Shown here piece after piece: positions 8,903 through 17,995 of a stretch of DNA of 64,000 bases. This stretch comes from an uncultured Myxococcales bacterium (GTDB lineage: Bacteria; Myxococcota; Myxococcia; Myxococcales; Myxococcaceae): contig CALJKW010000069.1 in assembly GCA_937980205.1 (NCBI GenBank), forward strand, positions 234,108 to 298,107, given 5' to 3'. The translations under genes were made by a program, and so were the position numbers. The notes below the pieces were generated by a model, which worked only from the letters and a program-made list of their open reading frames with translations, made no database searches and was not told the origin of the DNA. Each line of letters begins with the position of its first letter. Positions within the stretch are counted from its first letter, which is position 1.

Positions 8903-10096
8903 ATGACCACCGACACGCGCAAAACCCTGCCGCTGACCTACGACCCGTGGATCCTGGCGTGCGTCCTCTCGCTCGTCGGCCTCGGCCTCGTCATGGTCTA
9001 CAGCGCGAGCGCCGTCGCCGCTCAAGAGAAGCTCGGCAACAGCTTCCACTACCTCGAGCGCCAGAGCATCGCGGCCTGCCTCGGCCTGCTCGCGATGGCG
9101 ACGGCCATGAAGCTCGGCTACCGCCGCATGGCGCGCCTCGCGTGGCCGCTGCTGCTGCTGGCGATCCTCCTGCTCATCGCCGTCCTCATCCCCGGCATCG
9201 GCACGGTCGTGAACGGCGCGCGAAGGTGGATCCGCTTCCCCGGCGTCAGCATCCAGCCCGCCGAGATCGCGAAGGTCTGCTGGGCGATCTACCTCGCGTA
9301 TTCGCTCGCGAAGAAGCAGGACAAGGTCACGCACTTCTCGATCGGCTTCCTGCCGCACCTCGCCCTCGGCGGAGTCCTCGTCCTGCTCTGCATGGCCGAG
9401 CCCGACTTCGGCTCGTCGGTCGCGCTGCTCTTCCTGATGTTCGTGCTGCTGTTCGCCGCGGGCACCAAGCTCAGCTACCTCGTCGGCTCGATGCTGATGG
9501 CGCTGCCGTTCGCGTACCACGCGATCGCGAGCTCGCCGTACCGGCTCAAGCGCATCACCGCGTTCCTCGACCCGTGGGCGAACCGCCAGGGCTCCGGCTA
9601 CCAGGTCGCCGAGTCGCTGATGTCCATCGGCTCCGGCGGCATCACGGGCCTGGGCCTGGGCGACGGCCGCCAGAAGCTCTTCTTCCTCCCCGAGGCGCAC
9701 ACCGACTTCATCTTCTCCATCATCGGTGAAGAGCTCGGCCTCATCGGAGTCGCCGTCCTCGTCGCCCTCTACGGCGTCCTCATCTGGCGCGGCATCCGCG
9801 CCTCGCTCAACGCGAGCGAAGCGTTCGGCTCGTACCTGGGCCTCGGCATCACGAGCCTCATCGCCTTCCAGGCCATCACCAACATGGCCGTCGCGATGGG
9901 CCTCGTCCCCACGAAGGGCCTCACGCTGCCGTTCGTCTCGTACGGCGGCTGCTCGCTGATCGTCCTCATGGGCGCGGCGGGCCTGTTGCTCAGCGTCAGC
10001 TCGACGTCCGAAGGCGCGCGTCGCCGCGTCGCCGCCCAGAAGTCGCGCACCGCCACGCGCGAGACGCCCATCGGCGCAGGAGTTGCCGCCACGTGA
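8903..10096 (+). CDS. ftsW: Septal peptidoglycan glycosyltransferase FtsW (SEDS family)
   Basis: A 397-residue polytopic SEDS protein that polymerises lipid II at the division site with FtsI. Characteristic stretches are VMVYSASAVAAQ in the first helix region, GARRWIRFPGVSIQPAEIAK, GLGLGDGRQKLFFLPEAHTD and FSIIGEELGLIG, then VPTKGLTLPFVSYGG near the end. Length is typical. ATG 8903 follows GAAGGGGG. The stop overlaps the GTG of murG. Confidence 0.96.
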   Translation: MTTDTRKTLPLTYDPWILACVLSLVGLGLVMVYSASAVAAQEKLGNSFHYLERQSIAACLGLLAMATAMKLGYRRMARLAWPLLLLAILLLIAVLIPGIGTVVNGARRWIRFPGVSIQPAEIAKVCWAIYLAYSLAKKQDKVTHFSIGFLPHLALGGVLVLLCMAEPDFGSSVALLFLMFVLLFAAGTKLSYLVGSMLMALPFAYHAIASSPYRLKRITAFLDPWANRQGSGYQVAESLMSIGSGGITGLGLGDGRQKLFFLPEAHTDFIFSIIGEELGLIGVAVLVALYGVLIWRGIRASLNASEAFGSYLGLGITSLIAFQAITNMAVAMGLVPTKGLTLPFVSYGGCSLIVLMGAAGLLLSVSSTSEGARRRVAAQKSRTATRETPIGAGVAAT

Positions 10097-11247
10097 GAGT
10101 CCTCATCGCCGGCGGCGGCACAGGCGGCCACCTCTTCCCGGGCATCGCCCTGGCCGAAGAGGTCACCACCCGCCATCCGCAGAACGACGTCGTCTTCGTC
10201 GGCACCCGCCGCGGCCTAGAAGCGCGCGTCGTCCCCGCTGCCGGCTTCAAGCTCGAGACGATCACCTCGAGAGGCCTGAAGGGGATGTCACCCGTCAATC
10301 TGCTCCTGGGTCTCCTCGCGCTCCCACTCAGCTTCATCGAGTCGCTCTACTTCCTCCTCAAGTACAAGCCGGACGTCGTGGTCGGCGTCGGCGGCTACTC
10401 GTCCGGGCCGGTCGTCATGGCCGCGTGGATGCTCGGCATCCCCACCGCCGTGCAGGAGCAGAACGCGCTCCCCGGCGCCACCAACAAGGTGCTCGGCAAG
10501 TTCGTGAAGGCCGTCTTCCTCGCCTTCGACGAAGCGCGCCGCTTCTTCCCCGAGAAGAAGATTCACGTCATCGGCAACCCCATTCGCCGCAAGCTGCTCG
10601 ACAACTACCTGCGCTCCAGCATCGCGCACGACAAGTTCACCATCCTCGTCTTCGGCGGCTCGCTCGGAGCGAAGGGCCTCAACTCCCGCGTCCTCGACGC
10701 GCTCAAGCACCTCGAAGATCTCAAGCCCGAGCTCAAGTTCATCCACCAGACCGGCAAGGCCGACCTCGACACCGTCCGCGCGGGCTACGCCGAGAAGAGC
10801 TACGACGCCGACGTCGTCGAGTTCATCGACGACATGTCCTCCGCCTACGCGAAGAGCGAGCTCGTCATCTGCCGCGCCGGAGCCACCACGCTCGCCGAGC
10901 TCACCGTCTGCAAGAAGGCCGCGATCCTCGTCCCGTTCCCGTTCGCCACCGACGACCATCAGGCCATCAACGCCGGCGCGCTCGTCAACGCCGGAGCCGC
11001 CGTCATGTTCCGCGAAGCCGAGCTCGACGGCGCGAAGCTCGCCGCCGAGATCCGGGCGCTGAAGGCCGACGGCGAGCGCCGCAAGAAGATGGAGAAGGCC
11101 GCCGGCATGCTCGGCCGCCCCGAGGCCGCCCGGGAGATCGCCGACGTCTGCATGGAGATGATGTGGAAGAAGTGGGGCGAGAAGGGCCGCCACGGCCACG
11201 CCAAAGCCAAAGAGCAGAGCAGCAAAGCGAAGGAGAAGGCGTCATGA
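10093..11247 (+). CDS. murG: Undecaprenyl-PP-MurNAc-pentapeptide GlcNAc transferase MurG
   Basis: A 384-residue GT28 glycosyltransferase that converts lipid I to lipid II on the inner face of the membrane. It starts with the glycine loop LIAGGGTGGHLFPGIAL. Other family stretches are GVGGYSSGPVVMAA, QEQNALPGATNK, FGGSLGAKGLN and the UDP-GlcNAc pocket ICRAGATTLAEL. The C-terminal 20 or so residues are a Lys/Ala/Glu tail, longer than in E. coli. GTG 10093 overlaps the ftsW stop. Confidence 0.97.
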   Translation: MRVLIAGGGTGGHLFPGIALAEEVTTRHPQNDVVFVGTRRGLEARVVPAAGFKLETITSRGLKGMSPVNLLLGLLALPLSFIESLYFLLKYKPDVVVGVGGYSSGPVVMAAWMLGIPTAVQEQNALPGATNKVLGKFVKAVFLAFDEARRFFPEKKIHVIGNPIRRKLLDNYLRSSIAHDKFTILVFGGSLGAKGLNSRVLDALKHLEDLKPELKFIHQTGKADLDTVRAGYAEKSYDADVVEFIDDMSSAYAKSELVICRAGATTLAELTVCKKAAILVPFPFATDDHQAINAGALVNAGAAVMFREAELDGAKLAAEIRALKADGERRKKMEKAAGMLGRPEAAREIADVCMEMMWKKWGEKGRHGHAKAKEQSSKAKEKAS

Positions 11248-12671
11248 CCGAGCTCGAGCGCCCGTCGGCGCCGCGACCCTTCACCTCGCGCTTCCACACG
11301 CGCCACACCGCGCACGTTCACTTCGTCGGCATCGGCGGCATCGGCATGAGCGGCATCGCCGAGGTGCTCTTGAACCTCGGCTACCAGGTCTCCGGCAGCG
11401 ACCTGAAGGAGTCCGACGTCACCCGCCGGCTCACCCAGCTCGGCGCCCGCTGCCTCTACGGTCACCGCGCCGAGAACCTGCTCGACAGCGACGTCGTCGT
11501 CATCTCCAGCGCCGTCCGCAAGGACAACGCCGAGGTCGTCGCCGCGCGCCAGCGGAAGATCCCCGTCATCCCCCGCGCCGAGATGCTCGCCGAGCTGATG
11601 CGGCTGAAGTACTCGGTCGCGATCGCCGGCTCGCACGGCAAGACCTCGACGACCTCGATGGTCGCGAGCGTGCTCCACGCCGCGGGGAAAGATCCCACCG
11701 CCGTCGTCGGAGGCAAGGTCAACGTCATCGGCTCCAACGCGCGCGTCGGCAAGAGCGAGCTCATGGTCGTCGAGGCCGACGAGAGCGACGGCTCGTTCTT
11801 GAAGCTGCACCCGTCCATCGCCGTGGTCACGAACATCGACCCCGAGCACATGGATCACTACAAGACGCTCGACGCCCTGAAGGCCGCGTTCGCCGAGTTC
11901 TGCAACCGCGTCCCCTTCTACGGCCTCAACGTCCTCTGCCTCGATCACCCGAACGTGCAGGCGCTGCTGCCGCACATCGACAAGCGCTTCGTCACCTACG
12001 GCACCGTGCACACCGCCGACTACCGCGTCGAGAGCATCGAGCTCGACGGCTACTCGACGAAGTTCCGCGCCTTCCGCCACGACACCGACCTCGGGCCCTT
12101 CACCGTGAAGATGGTCGGCGCCCACAACGCGATGAACGCGCTCGCCGTCATCGCCGTCGCAGAGGAGCTCGACGTCCCGCTCGACACCGTCAGAAAGGCG
12201 CTCGCCGAGTTCGGCGGAGTCCAGCGCCGCTTCACCATCAAGGGCGAGGTGAAGGGCGTCACCGTCGTCGACGACTACGGTCACCACCCGACCGAGGTGA
12301 AGGCCACGCTCGCCGGAGCGCGCCGCGCCTTCGGACGAAGAATCGTCGTCGCGTTCCAGCCCCACCGGTACACGCGCACGCACGATCTGATGAGCGAGTT
12401 CGTCAGCGCGTTCAACGACGCCGACGTCGTCTTCCTCACCAACATCTACGCCGCCGGCGAAGACCCCATCCCCGGAGTCACCGGCCGCTCGCTCGCCGAC
12501 GCCGTCGTCGCCCACGGCCACCGCGACGTGACGTTCGTCGAGAAGCGCGCCGATCTGCCGGCCGCGCTCGCCGCGCGCGTGAAGGAAGGCGACATCGTCA
12601 TCACCCTCGGCGCCGGCGACATCACCCAGGTCGGCCCCGATCTCCTCGCCCAGCTCGGCGGCGCGCAGTGA
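11244..12671 (+). CDS. murC: UDP-MurNAc:L-alanine ligase MurC
   Basis: A 475-residue Mur ligase adding the first stem-peptide residue. The N-terminal FVGIGGIGMSGIAEVL and SGSDLKES form the UDP-binding Rossmann part. The ATP loop is IAGSHGKTSTTSM. VEADESDGSFL and NIDPEHMDHY follow, and DDYGHHPTEVKATL lies in the C-terminal domain. ATG 11244 overlaps the murG stop. The stop overlaps the murB start. Confidence 0.97.
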   Translation: MTELERPSAPRPFTSRFHTRHTAHVHFVGIGGIGMSGIAEVLLNLGYQVSGSDLKESDVTRRLTQLGARCLYGHRAENLLDSDVVVISSAVRKDNAEVVAARQRKIPVIPRAEMLAELMRLKYSVAIAGSHGKTSTTSMVASVLHAAGKDPTAVVGGKVNVIGSNARVGKSELMVVEADESDGSFLKLHPSIAVVTNIDPEHMDHYKTLDALKAAFAEFCNRVPFYGLNVLCLDHPNVQALLPHIDKRFVTYGTVHTADYRVESIELDGYSTKFRAFRHDTDLGPFTVKMVGAHNAMNALAVIAVAEELDVPLDTVRKALAEFGGVQRRFTIKGEVKGVTVVDDYGHHPTEVKATLAGARRAFGRRIVVAFQPHRYTRTHDLMSEFVSAFNDADVVFLTNIYAAGEDPIPGVTGRSLADAVVAHGHRDVTFVEKRADLPAALAARVKEGDIVITLGAGDITQVGPDLLAQLGGAQ

Positions 12672-13549
12672 TGCCGGCCCGGGCACACCCGCTGACGCGC
12701 GACGTCACCTTCGACGTCCCGCTGGCCAAGTGGACCTCCGTCCGCGTCGGCGGCAGCGCCGAAGCGCTCGTCCGCCCCACGCACCCCGACGTCCTCGTCC
12801 AGACGCTGAAGATCGCGAAGGCGGAAGGCCTGCCCGTCTCCATCCTCGGCGGGGGAGCGAACACGCTCGTCGGCGACGCCGGCGTCCCCGGCATCACCCT
12901 CAAGCTCGAGCGCGGCCCGGAAGAGCTGAACGAGAACGAGCTCACGCTCCCCGCCGGCGCCGCCATCACGCGCCTCATCACGCTGATGAAGCAGCAGCGC
13001 CTCGTCGGCGCCGAGTTCCTCGCGGGCATCCCCGGCACCATCGGCGGCGCGACGGCCATGAACGCGGGAACCAAGAACGGCGAGTGCATGCGCATCGTCA
13101 CCGGCATCGAGCTCGCCACCGCCGACGGCCTCGGCTGGGTGAAGAGCCTGCCCTTCGTCTACCGCCACACCGCCATCCCCGAAGGCGCCGTCGTGACGCG
13201 CGTGCGCTTCCAGCTCCAACAGGGCGACCTCGAAGAGAGCCAGAAGAAGATGGACGCAGACCTCGGCTACCGCAAGCGCACGCAGCCGCTCGACAAGCCC
13301 AACTTCGGCTCCGTCTTCACCAACCCGCCTTCAGACCACGCCGGCCGCCTCATCGAGAGCGTCCAGCTCAAGGGCCACCGCATTGGCAACGCGCAGATCT
13401 CCACGCTGCACGCCAACTGGATCGTGAACCTCGGCGGAGCCACCGCCAGAGACGTCGTCGCCCTCATGGACCTCGCGCAGGCGCGCGTCCGCGACGCGAC
13501 CGGCGTCACCCTCACGCCTGAAGTCAAACGCATCGGAGTCTTCACATGA
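12671..13549 (+). CDS. murB: UDP-N-acetylenolpyruvoylglucosamine reductase MurB
   Basis: A 292-residue FAD-dependent reductase giving UDP-MurNAc. FAD-binding motifs are SVRVGGSAEALVRP, ILGGGANTLVGD and FLAGIPGTIGGATAMNAG. The active-site region is NFGSVFTNPPSDHAGRLIE, with the Ser of the GSVF loop as likely proton donor. I chose ATG 12671 because it forms a TGATG junction with murC. GTG 12668 would add one residue. The stop overlaps ddl in an ATGA. Confidence 0.95.
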   Translation: MPARAHPLTRDVTFDVPLAKWTSVRVGGSAEALVRPTHPDVLVQTLKIAKAEGLPVSILGGGANTLVGDAGVPGITLKLERGPEELNENELTLPAGAAITRLITLMKQQRLVGAEFLAGIPGTIGGATAMNAGTKNGECMRIVTGIELATADGLGWVKSLPFVYRHTAIPEGAVVTRVRFQLQQGDLEESQKKMDADLGYRKRTQPLDKPNFGSVFTNPPSDHAGRLIESVQLKGHRIGNAQISTLHANWIVNLGGATARDVVALMDLAQARVRDATGVTLTPEVKRIGVFT

Positions 13550-14478
13550 ACACCATCGCGAAACTCAAGACCCAGCGCATCGGCGTGCTGATGGGCGGGC
13601 TCTCCTCCGAGCGCGACGTCAGCCTCCGCAGCGGCGCCGCCGTCGCGAAGGCCCTGCGTGAAGCCGCGTACACCGTCGTCGAGATCGACGTTCAGAAGGA
13701 CGTCGCGCAGCGCCTCGTCGCAGAGAAGATCGACGTCGCCTTCATCGCGCTCCACGGCCGCTACGGAGAGGACGGCTGCATCCAGGGCCTCCTCGAGTCG
13801 ATGTTCATCCCGTACACCGGCAGCGGAGTCCTCGCCTCCTCCGTCGGCATGGAGAAGGTCTTCACCAAGCAGGTCTTCGTCGCGCGCGGCATCCCGACGC
13901 CGAAGCACAAGATCTTCTTCACCCCCGACGACGCGCTCGAGCACGACCTGCCGTTCCCCTATCCGGTCGTGGTGAAGCCGAGCCGCGAGGGCAGCTCCGT
14001 CGGCGTCGCGATCGCGAAGGACGACATCCAGTACCGCGACGCCGTGAAGGAAGCGGGGAAGTACCCCGGCCTCATCATGGTCGAGCAGTTCATCAAGGGT
14101 CGCGAAGTGCAGGGCGCCGTCCTCGACGACGAAGCGCTCGGCGTCATCGAGATCGTCCCCGCGCGCGAGTTCTACGACTACCAGGCCAAGTACGGCCCGA
14201 ACTCCGGCACGCAGTACATCTTCCCCGCGCGGCTCGACCCCGAGGTCTACGACCGCGTGAACCAGATCTGCCTCTCCGCGCACCAGGCGCTCGGTTGCAG
14301 CGGCGCCACGCGCAGCGACGCGATCGTCACCGAGAGCGGAGAGATCTACCTCCTCGAGGTGAACACGCTCCCCGGCATGACCGCGACGAGCCTCTTGCCC
14401 AAGATCGCCGCCGGAAAAGGCCTCTCTTTCACCCAGCTCTGCGAGCGCCTGCTCCTGGGCGCTTCGCTGAAGTCCTGA
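13546..14478 (+). CDS. ddl: D-alanine--D-alanine ligase
   Basis: A 310-residue ATP-grasp ligase making D-Ala-D-Ala for MurF. Visible motifs are GVLMGGLSSERDVSLRSG at the N-terminus, IALHGRYGEDGCIQGLLE, VVKPSREGSSVGV of the ATP-grasp fold, and LLEVNTLPGMTATSLLPK with the metal-binding Glu and Asn. Length matches DdlB. The start overlaps murB. It is followed by a 57-base gap that may hold a promoter for ftsQ. Confidence 0.96.
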   Translation: MNTIAKLKTQRIGVLMGGLSSERDVSLRSGAAVAKALREAAYTVVEIDVQKDVAQRLVAEKIDVAFIALHGRYGEDGCIQGLLESMFIPYTGSGVLASSVGMEKVFTKQVFVARGIPTPKHKIFFTPDDALEHDLPFPYPVVVKPSREGSSVGVAIAKDDIQYRDAVKEAGKYPGLIMVEQFIKGREVQGAVLDDEALGVIEIVPAREFYDYQAKYGPNSGTQYIFPARLDPEVYDRVNQICLSAHQALGCSGATRSDAIVTESGEIYLLEVNTLPGMTATSLLPKIAAGKGLSFTQLCERLLLGASLKS

Positions 14479-14519
14479 CCAAAAAATTGCCCCCGGATCT
14501 CGATGGCTTGACGATTGCG
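14479..14519 (+). promoter_or_regulatory. Candidate promoter/operator upstream of ftsQ, shared with ftsZ
   Basis: The gap between ddl and ftsQ contains CCAAAAAATTGCC (14479-14491) followed at 34 bases by GATTGCG (14513). The same two words, with 33-base spacing, lie upstream of ftsZ. If the TTGCCC at 14487 is a -35 element, a 17-base spacer leads to GACGAT as a weak -10. The pairing is seen directly. The promoter role is inference. Confidence 0.35.
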
Positions 14520-14535
14520 TCATCCCGCCACACCC

Positions 14536-15345
14536 ATGTTGCTCAAACCCAAGAAAAACCGACGCAAGGTCGACGTGAAGGCTGTCGCGAAGGCGCACGC
14601 GCCGTTCGCGCTCAAGGCCATCGGCGCGGCGATGCTCATCGTCGCCGTCGGCTTCGGCGCGCAGCTCGCGTGGGCGTGGGCGCAGGTCTCTCCGCACTTC
14701 GCGCTCGAGTCCGTCGACATCACCGGCAACTCGCGCGCGACCGACGCGGAGCTCACGCGGCTCGCCGGCCTGAGCGAATCGCAGAACCTCTTCCAGCTCG
14801 ACGTCGCCGCGCTGGAGCGCTCCATCGGTTCGCATCCCTGGGTGAGAACCGTGAAGGTCACGCGGCACTTCCCGTCGCGCCTGAGCATTCACGTCGGCGA
14901 GCACGAGCCCGCCGCGGTCGTCTCGCTCGGCGAGCTCTACCTCGTGAACCCCGAGGGGCTGCCGTTCAAGCGTCTTCAGCCGCAGGACCGTCTCGATCTG
15001 CCGCTCATCACCGGCCTCGATCGCGAGGGCTACACCGAGCGCCCGCTCGAGGCGCACGACCGCATCGTGGCCGCGCTCGACGTGCTCAAGGCGTGGAAGC
15101 CCGCGCCCGCCGAAGTTCGCACGTCCGTTCACGGCGTCACCGTCGTCCAGGCCGACGGCGTCGAGATTCGTCTCGGCGAAGGAGATCTCCCCGCGAAGCT
15201 CGAGCGCCTCGCGCGCATTCGCAAAGAGCTTCAGAGCCGCAAGCTCACCGCCGAGGTCATCCGCCTCGACAACCGCACGCGGCCCGACTGGGTCACCGTT
15301 CAGCTCTCGACTTCACCGACTTCCACCATCTCGAAAACGAAATAA
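14536..15345 (+). CDS. ftsQ: Cell division protein FtsQ
   Basis: A bitopic division protein of 269 residues from ATG 14536: a basic cytoplasmic tail (KPKKNRRKVDVK), a membrane segment at about residues 28-50, a POTRA domain (FALESVDITGNSRATDAEL to about residue 115) and the FtsQ beta domain. It bridges FtsA/FtsZ-side and FtsW/FtsI-side divisome parts through FtsL/FtsB. A TTG at 14515 in the same frame would add 7 residues. I prefer the ATG because the extension (RHPATP) does not look conserved. Confidence 0.9.
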   Translation: MLLKPKKNRRKVDVKAVAKAHAPFALKAIGAAMLIVAVGFGAQLAWAWAQVSPHFALESVDITGNSRATDAELTRLAGLSESQNLFQLDVAALERSIGSHPWVRTVKVTRHFPSRLSIHVGEHEPAAVVSLGELYLVNPEGLPFKRLQPQDRLDLPLITGLDREGYTERPLEAHDRIVAALDVLKAWKPAPAEVRTSVHGVTVVQADGVEIRLGEGDLPAKLERLARIRKELQSRKLTAEVIRLDNRTRPDWVTVQLSTSPTSTISKTK

Positions 15346-15356
15346 CCGGAGGGACA

Positions 15357-16589
15357 ATGGCAAAGCAGAAGGGCGGAGAGATCGTCGTCGGCCTCGACAT
15401 CGGCACGACGAAGATCTGCGCAATCGTCGGTGAGATCTCCGATGAGGGCATCGACATCATCGGCATCGGCACGCACCCCAGCAAGGGCTTGCGCAAGGGC
15501 GTCGTCGTGAACATCGAGAGCACGGTCGGCTCCATTCGCCGCGCGATCGAAGAGGCCGAGGCGATGGCCGGCACCGAGATCAGCCACGTCTACACGGGCA
15601 TCGCCGGTGGCCACATCAAGGGCTTCGGCTCGCGCGGCGTCGTCGCGCTCAAGGACAAGGAAGTGCGCGAGGCCGACATCGCGCGCGTCATCGAGCAGGC
15701 GAAGACGGTCAACATCCCCGTCGACCGCGAGGTGATTCACGTCCTCCCGCAGGAGTTCATCGTCGACGACCAGGGCGGCATCAAGGAGCCGCTCGGCATG
15801 GCCGGCTACCGCCTCGAGGCCAAGGTCCACATCGTGACCGGCGCCGTCGCCAGCGCGCAGAACATCGTGAAGTGCGCGAACAAGACGGGCCTCAACGTCG
15901 CCGACATCGTGCTGCAGCCGCTCGCCTCCAGCGAGGCCGTGCTCACCGACGAAGAGAAAGAGCTCGGCGTCTGCCTCGTCGACATCGGCGGAGGCACCAC
16001 CGACATCGCGATCTTCTCCGGCGGCTCGATCGTCCACACCGCCGTCATCGCGCTCGGCGGCAACAACCTCACGAACGACATCGCGGTCGGCCTGCGCACG
16101 CCGGTGCACGAGGCCGAGCGCATCAAGCAGAAGTTCGGCTGCTCGATGGCGTCGCTCGTCGACAAGCAGGACATGATCGAGGTCCCGAGCGTCGGCGGCC
16201 GCGAGCCGCGCGTGATGGGCCGCCAGATCCTCTGCGAGATCCTCGAGCCGCGCGTCGAGGAGATCTTCCAGCTCGTCCACCGCGAGATCGAGCGCAACGG
16301 CTTCGCCGAGCTGCTCACCAGCGGAGTCGTCATCACCGGCGGCTCGACGCTGCTGCCCGGCATGACCGAGCTCGCGGAGGAAGTGATGGGCGTGCCGGTT
16401 CGCCGCGGAACTCCGCGCGGCATCGGCGGCCTCGTCGACGTGGTGAAGAGCCCGATCTACGCGACGGGCGTCGGCCTCGTCGTCTACGGCGCGAAGCACC
16501 AGGACCGCCGCATGTTCCGCATCCGCGAAGAGAACGTCTTCAAGAAGGTGAAGGGGCGGATGCGCGAGTGGCTCGAGGAAGTGTTCTGA
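15357..16589 (+). CDS. ftsA: Cell division protein FtsA
   Basis: A 410-residue actin-like ATPase that tethers FtsZ to the membrane. Motifs: phosphate-1 VVGLDIGTTKICAIVGE, the inserted 1C domain with THPSKGLRKGVVVNIEST, the phosphate-2 loop LVDIGGGTTDIAIF and the adenosine loop VVITGGSTLLPGM. The C-terminus (MREWLEEVF) is the expected amphipathic membrane-targeting helix. ATG 15357 follows GGAGGGAC, a clear ribosome-binding site, 11 bases after ftsQ. Confidence 0.97.
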   Translation: MAKQKGGEIVVGLDIGTTKICAIVGEISDEGIDIIGIGTHPSKGLRKGVVVNIESTVGSIRRAIEEAEAMAGTEISHVYTGIAGGHIKGFGSRGVVALKDKEVREADIARVIEQAKTVNIPVDREVIHVLPQEFIVDDQGGIKEPLGMAGYRLEAKVHIVTGAVASAQNIVKCANKTGLNVADIVLQPLASSEAVLTDEEKELGVCLVDIGGGTTDIAIFSGGSIVHTAVIALGGNNLTNDIAVGLRTPVHEAERIKQKFGCSMASLVDKQDMIEVPSVGGREPRVMGRQILCEILEPRVEEIFQLVHREIERNGFAELLTSGVVITGGSTLLPGMTELAEEVMGVPVRRGTPRGIGGLVDVVKSPIYATGVGLVVYGAKHQDRRMFRIREENVFKKVKGRMREWLEEVF

Positions 16590-16596
16590 GCAGCAG

Positions 16597-16636
16597 CCAA
16601 AAAATTGCCACATCGCTGTAGCAGCCCAAGATTGCG
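16597..16636 (+). promoter_or_regulatory. Candidate promoter/operator upstream of ftsZ, shared with ftsQ
   Basis: The 56-base gap between ftsA and ftsZ carries CCAAAAAATTGCC (16597-16609) and GATTGCG (16630-16636), the same pair found upstream of ftsQ. TTGCCA with a 17-base spacer leads to AAGATT, a plausible sigma70-like -10. The sequence match is observed. Function is inferred. Confidence 0.4.
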
Positions 16637-16645
16637 AGAACCTCC

Positions 16646-17920
16646 ATGGACTCCTTCGAGCAGAGCAAGCAGGCGGCAAAAATTCGGGTGGTCGGCGTCG
16701 GCGGAGCCGGCTGCAACGCGGTCAACACGATGATCGCGAACGCGCTGGATCGCGTCGACTTCATCGCGTGCAACACCGACATCCAGGCCCTGCAGAACAG
16801 CAAGGCCGCCGCGCGCATCCAGATCGGCGCGGCGCTGACACGCGGCCTCGGTGCGGGCGCGAACCCCGAGATGGGTCGCCAGGCAGCGACCGAGTCGAAG
16901 GACGACATCGCGAAGGCGCTCGAGGGCGCCGACATGGTGTTCGTCACGGCCGGCATGGGCGGCGGCACCGGCACCGGCGCGGCGCCCGTCATCGCGGACA
17001 TCGCGAAGTCGCTCGGCGCGCTCACCGTCGGCGTGGTGACGAAGCCGTTCCAGTTCGAGGGCAACCGCCGTCGCAAGGCGGCCGAGCAGGGCCTGCAGGA
17101 GCTCAAGGCCGCGGTCGACACGCTCATCACGATTCCGAACCAGCGGCTGCTGACCATCTCGGCCGAGCCGATGCCGCTGCTCGAGACGTTCCGCCGCGCC
17201 GACGAGGTGCTGCTGCACGCGGTGCAGGGCATCTCGGATCTCATCCAGTACCACGGCTACATCAACGTCGACTTCGCCGACGTGAAGACGATCATGAGCG
17301 AGCAGGGCCTCGCGCTGATGGGCACCGGCAAGGCGAGCGGCGAGAAGCGGGCGCTGCGCGCGATGGAGCAGGCGATCAGCTCGCCGCTGCTCGAGGACGT
17401 CAGCATCGACGGCGCGCGCGGCATGCTCATCAACATCACCGGCGGCCGCGACATCACGCTGCAGGAAGTGAACGAGGCGGTCTCGCTGGCGCACGACGCG
17501 GCGGACCCCGAGGCGAACATCATCTTCGGCTCGCTCATCGACGAGAACGCGCACGACGAGGTGAAGATCACCATCATCGCGACGGGCTTCGTTCACCGCG
17601 AGGTGAAGCAGGTGCGCCCGCCGGTCGCCGTGCAGGTGCCGCTGATTCCGCGCCCCGCGATGCCGATTCCGCGCGAGGTCTCTGCGGCGCCGTCGATGCC
17701 GACCCCGGTCGTCACCGCGGCCCAGCCGACGGTGGTGCCGCGCGAAGAGGTCGCGACGCTGGTTCCTTCGAAGGCCGGCGCGCGCACGCTCTCGGCCGAG
17801 CACCCGCGGACGCCGGCTCCGCGCCCGCCGCCTCCCACGCGCGAGAGCCTCGCGCTCGATGAGGACGAGTTCGACATCCCGACGTTCCTGCGGCGCCAGG
17901 GGCACACCGAGCTGCCGTAG
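16646..17920 (+). CDS. ftsZ: Cell division GTPase FtsZ
   Basis: A 424-residue tubulin-like GTPase forming the Z-ring. It has IRVVGVGGAGCNAVNTM at the nucleotide site, the tubulin signature GGGTGTG at residues 105-111 and the T7-loop region with NVDFADVKTIM. A Pro/Ala-rich linker of about 90 residues follows the core, then the conserved C-terminal peptide DEFDIPTFLRRQ that binds FtsA and other partners. It closes the dcw cluster and is followed by a hairpin terminator. Confidence 0.98.
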   Translation: MDSFEQSKQAAKIRVVGVGGAGCNAVNTMIANALDRVDFIACNTDIQALQNSKAAARIQIGAALTRGLGAGANPEMGRQAATESKDDIAKALEGADMVFVTAGMGGGTGTGAAPVIADIAKSLGALTVGVVTKPFQFEGNRRRKAAEQGLQELKAAVDTLITIPNQRLLTISAEPMPLLETFRRADEVLLHAVQGISDLIQYHGYINVDFADVKTIMSEQGLALMGTGKASGEKRALRAMEQAISSPLLEDVSIDGARGMLINITGGRDITLQEVNEAVSLAHDAADPEANIIFGSLIDENAHDEVKITIIATGFVHREVKQVRPPVAVQVPLIPRPAMPIPREVSAAPSMPTPVVTAAQPTVVPREEVATLVPSKAGARTLSAEHPRTPAPRPPPPTRESLALDEDEFDIPTFLRRQGHTELP

Positions 17921-17940
17921 CTTCGACAAAGGCTCCCGCA

Positions 17941-17986
17941 ACGAACGAGGGCGCCGAGATCGATCGATCTCGGCGCCCTCATTCGT
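17941..17986. terminator. Bidirectional hairpin terminator after ftsZ
   Basis: A near-perfect inverted repeat of 46 bases with a stem of about 22 bp and one mismatch. The inner half reads GAGGGCGCCGAGATC and the outer ends are ACGAA and TTCGT. It separates ftsZ (+) from a convergent lipoprotein gene (-). No long T-run follows on either side. The same core stem recurs at 19231. Confidence 0.8.
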
Positions 17987-17995
17987 GGTGAGCAG

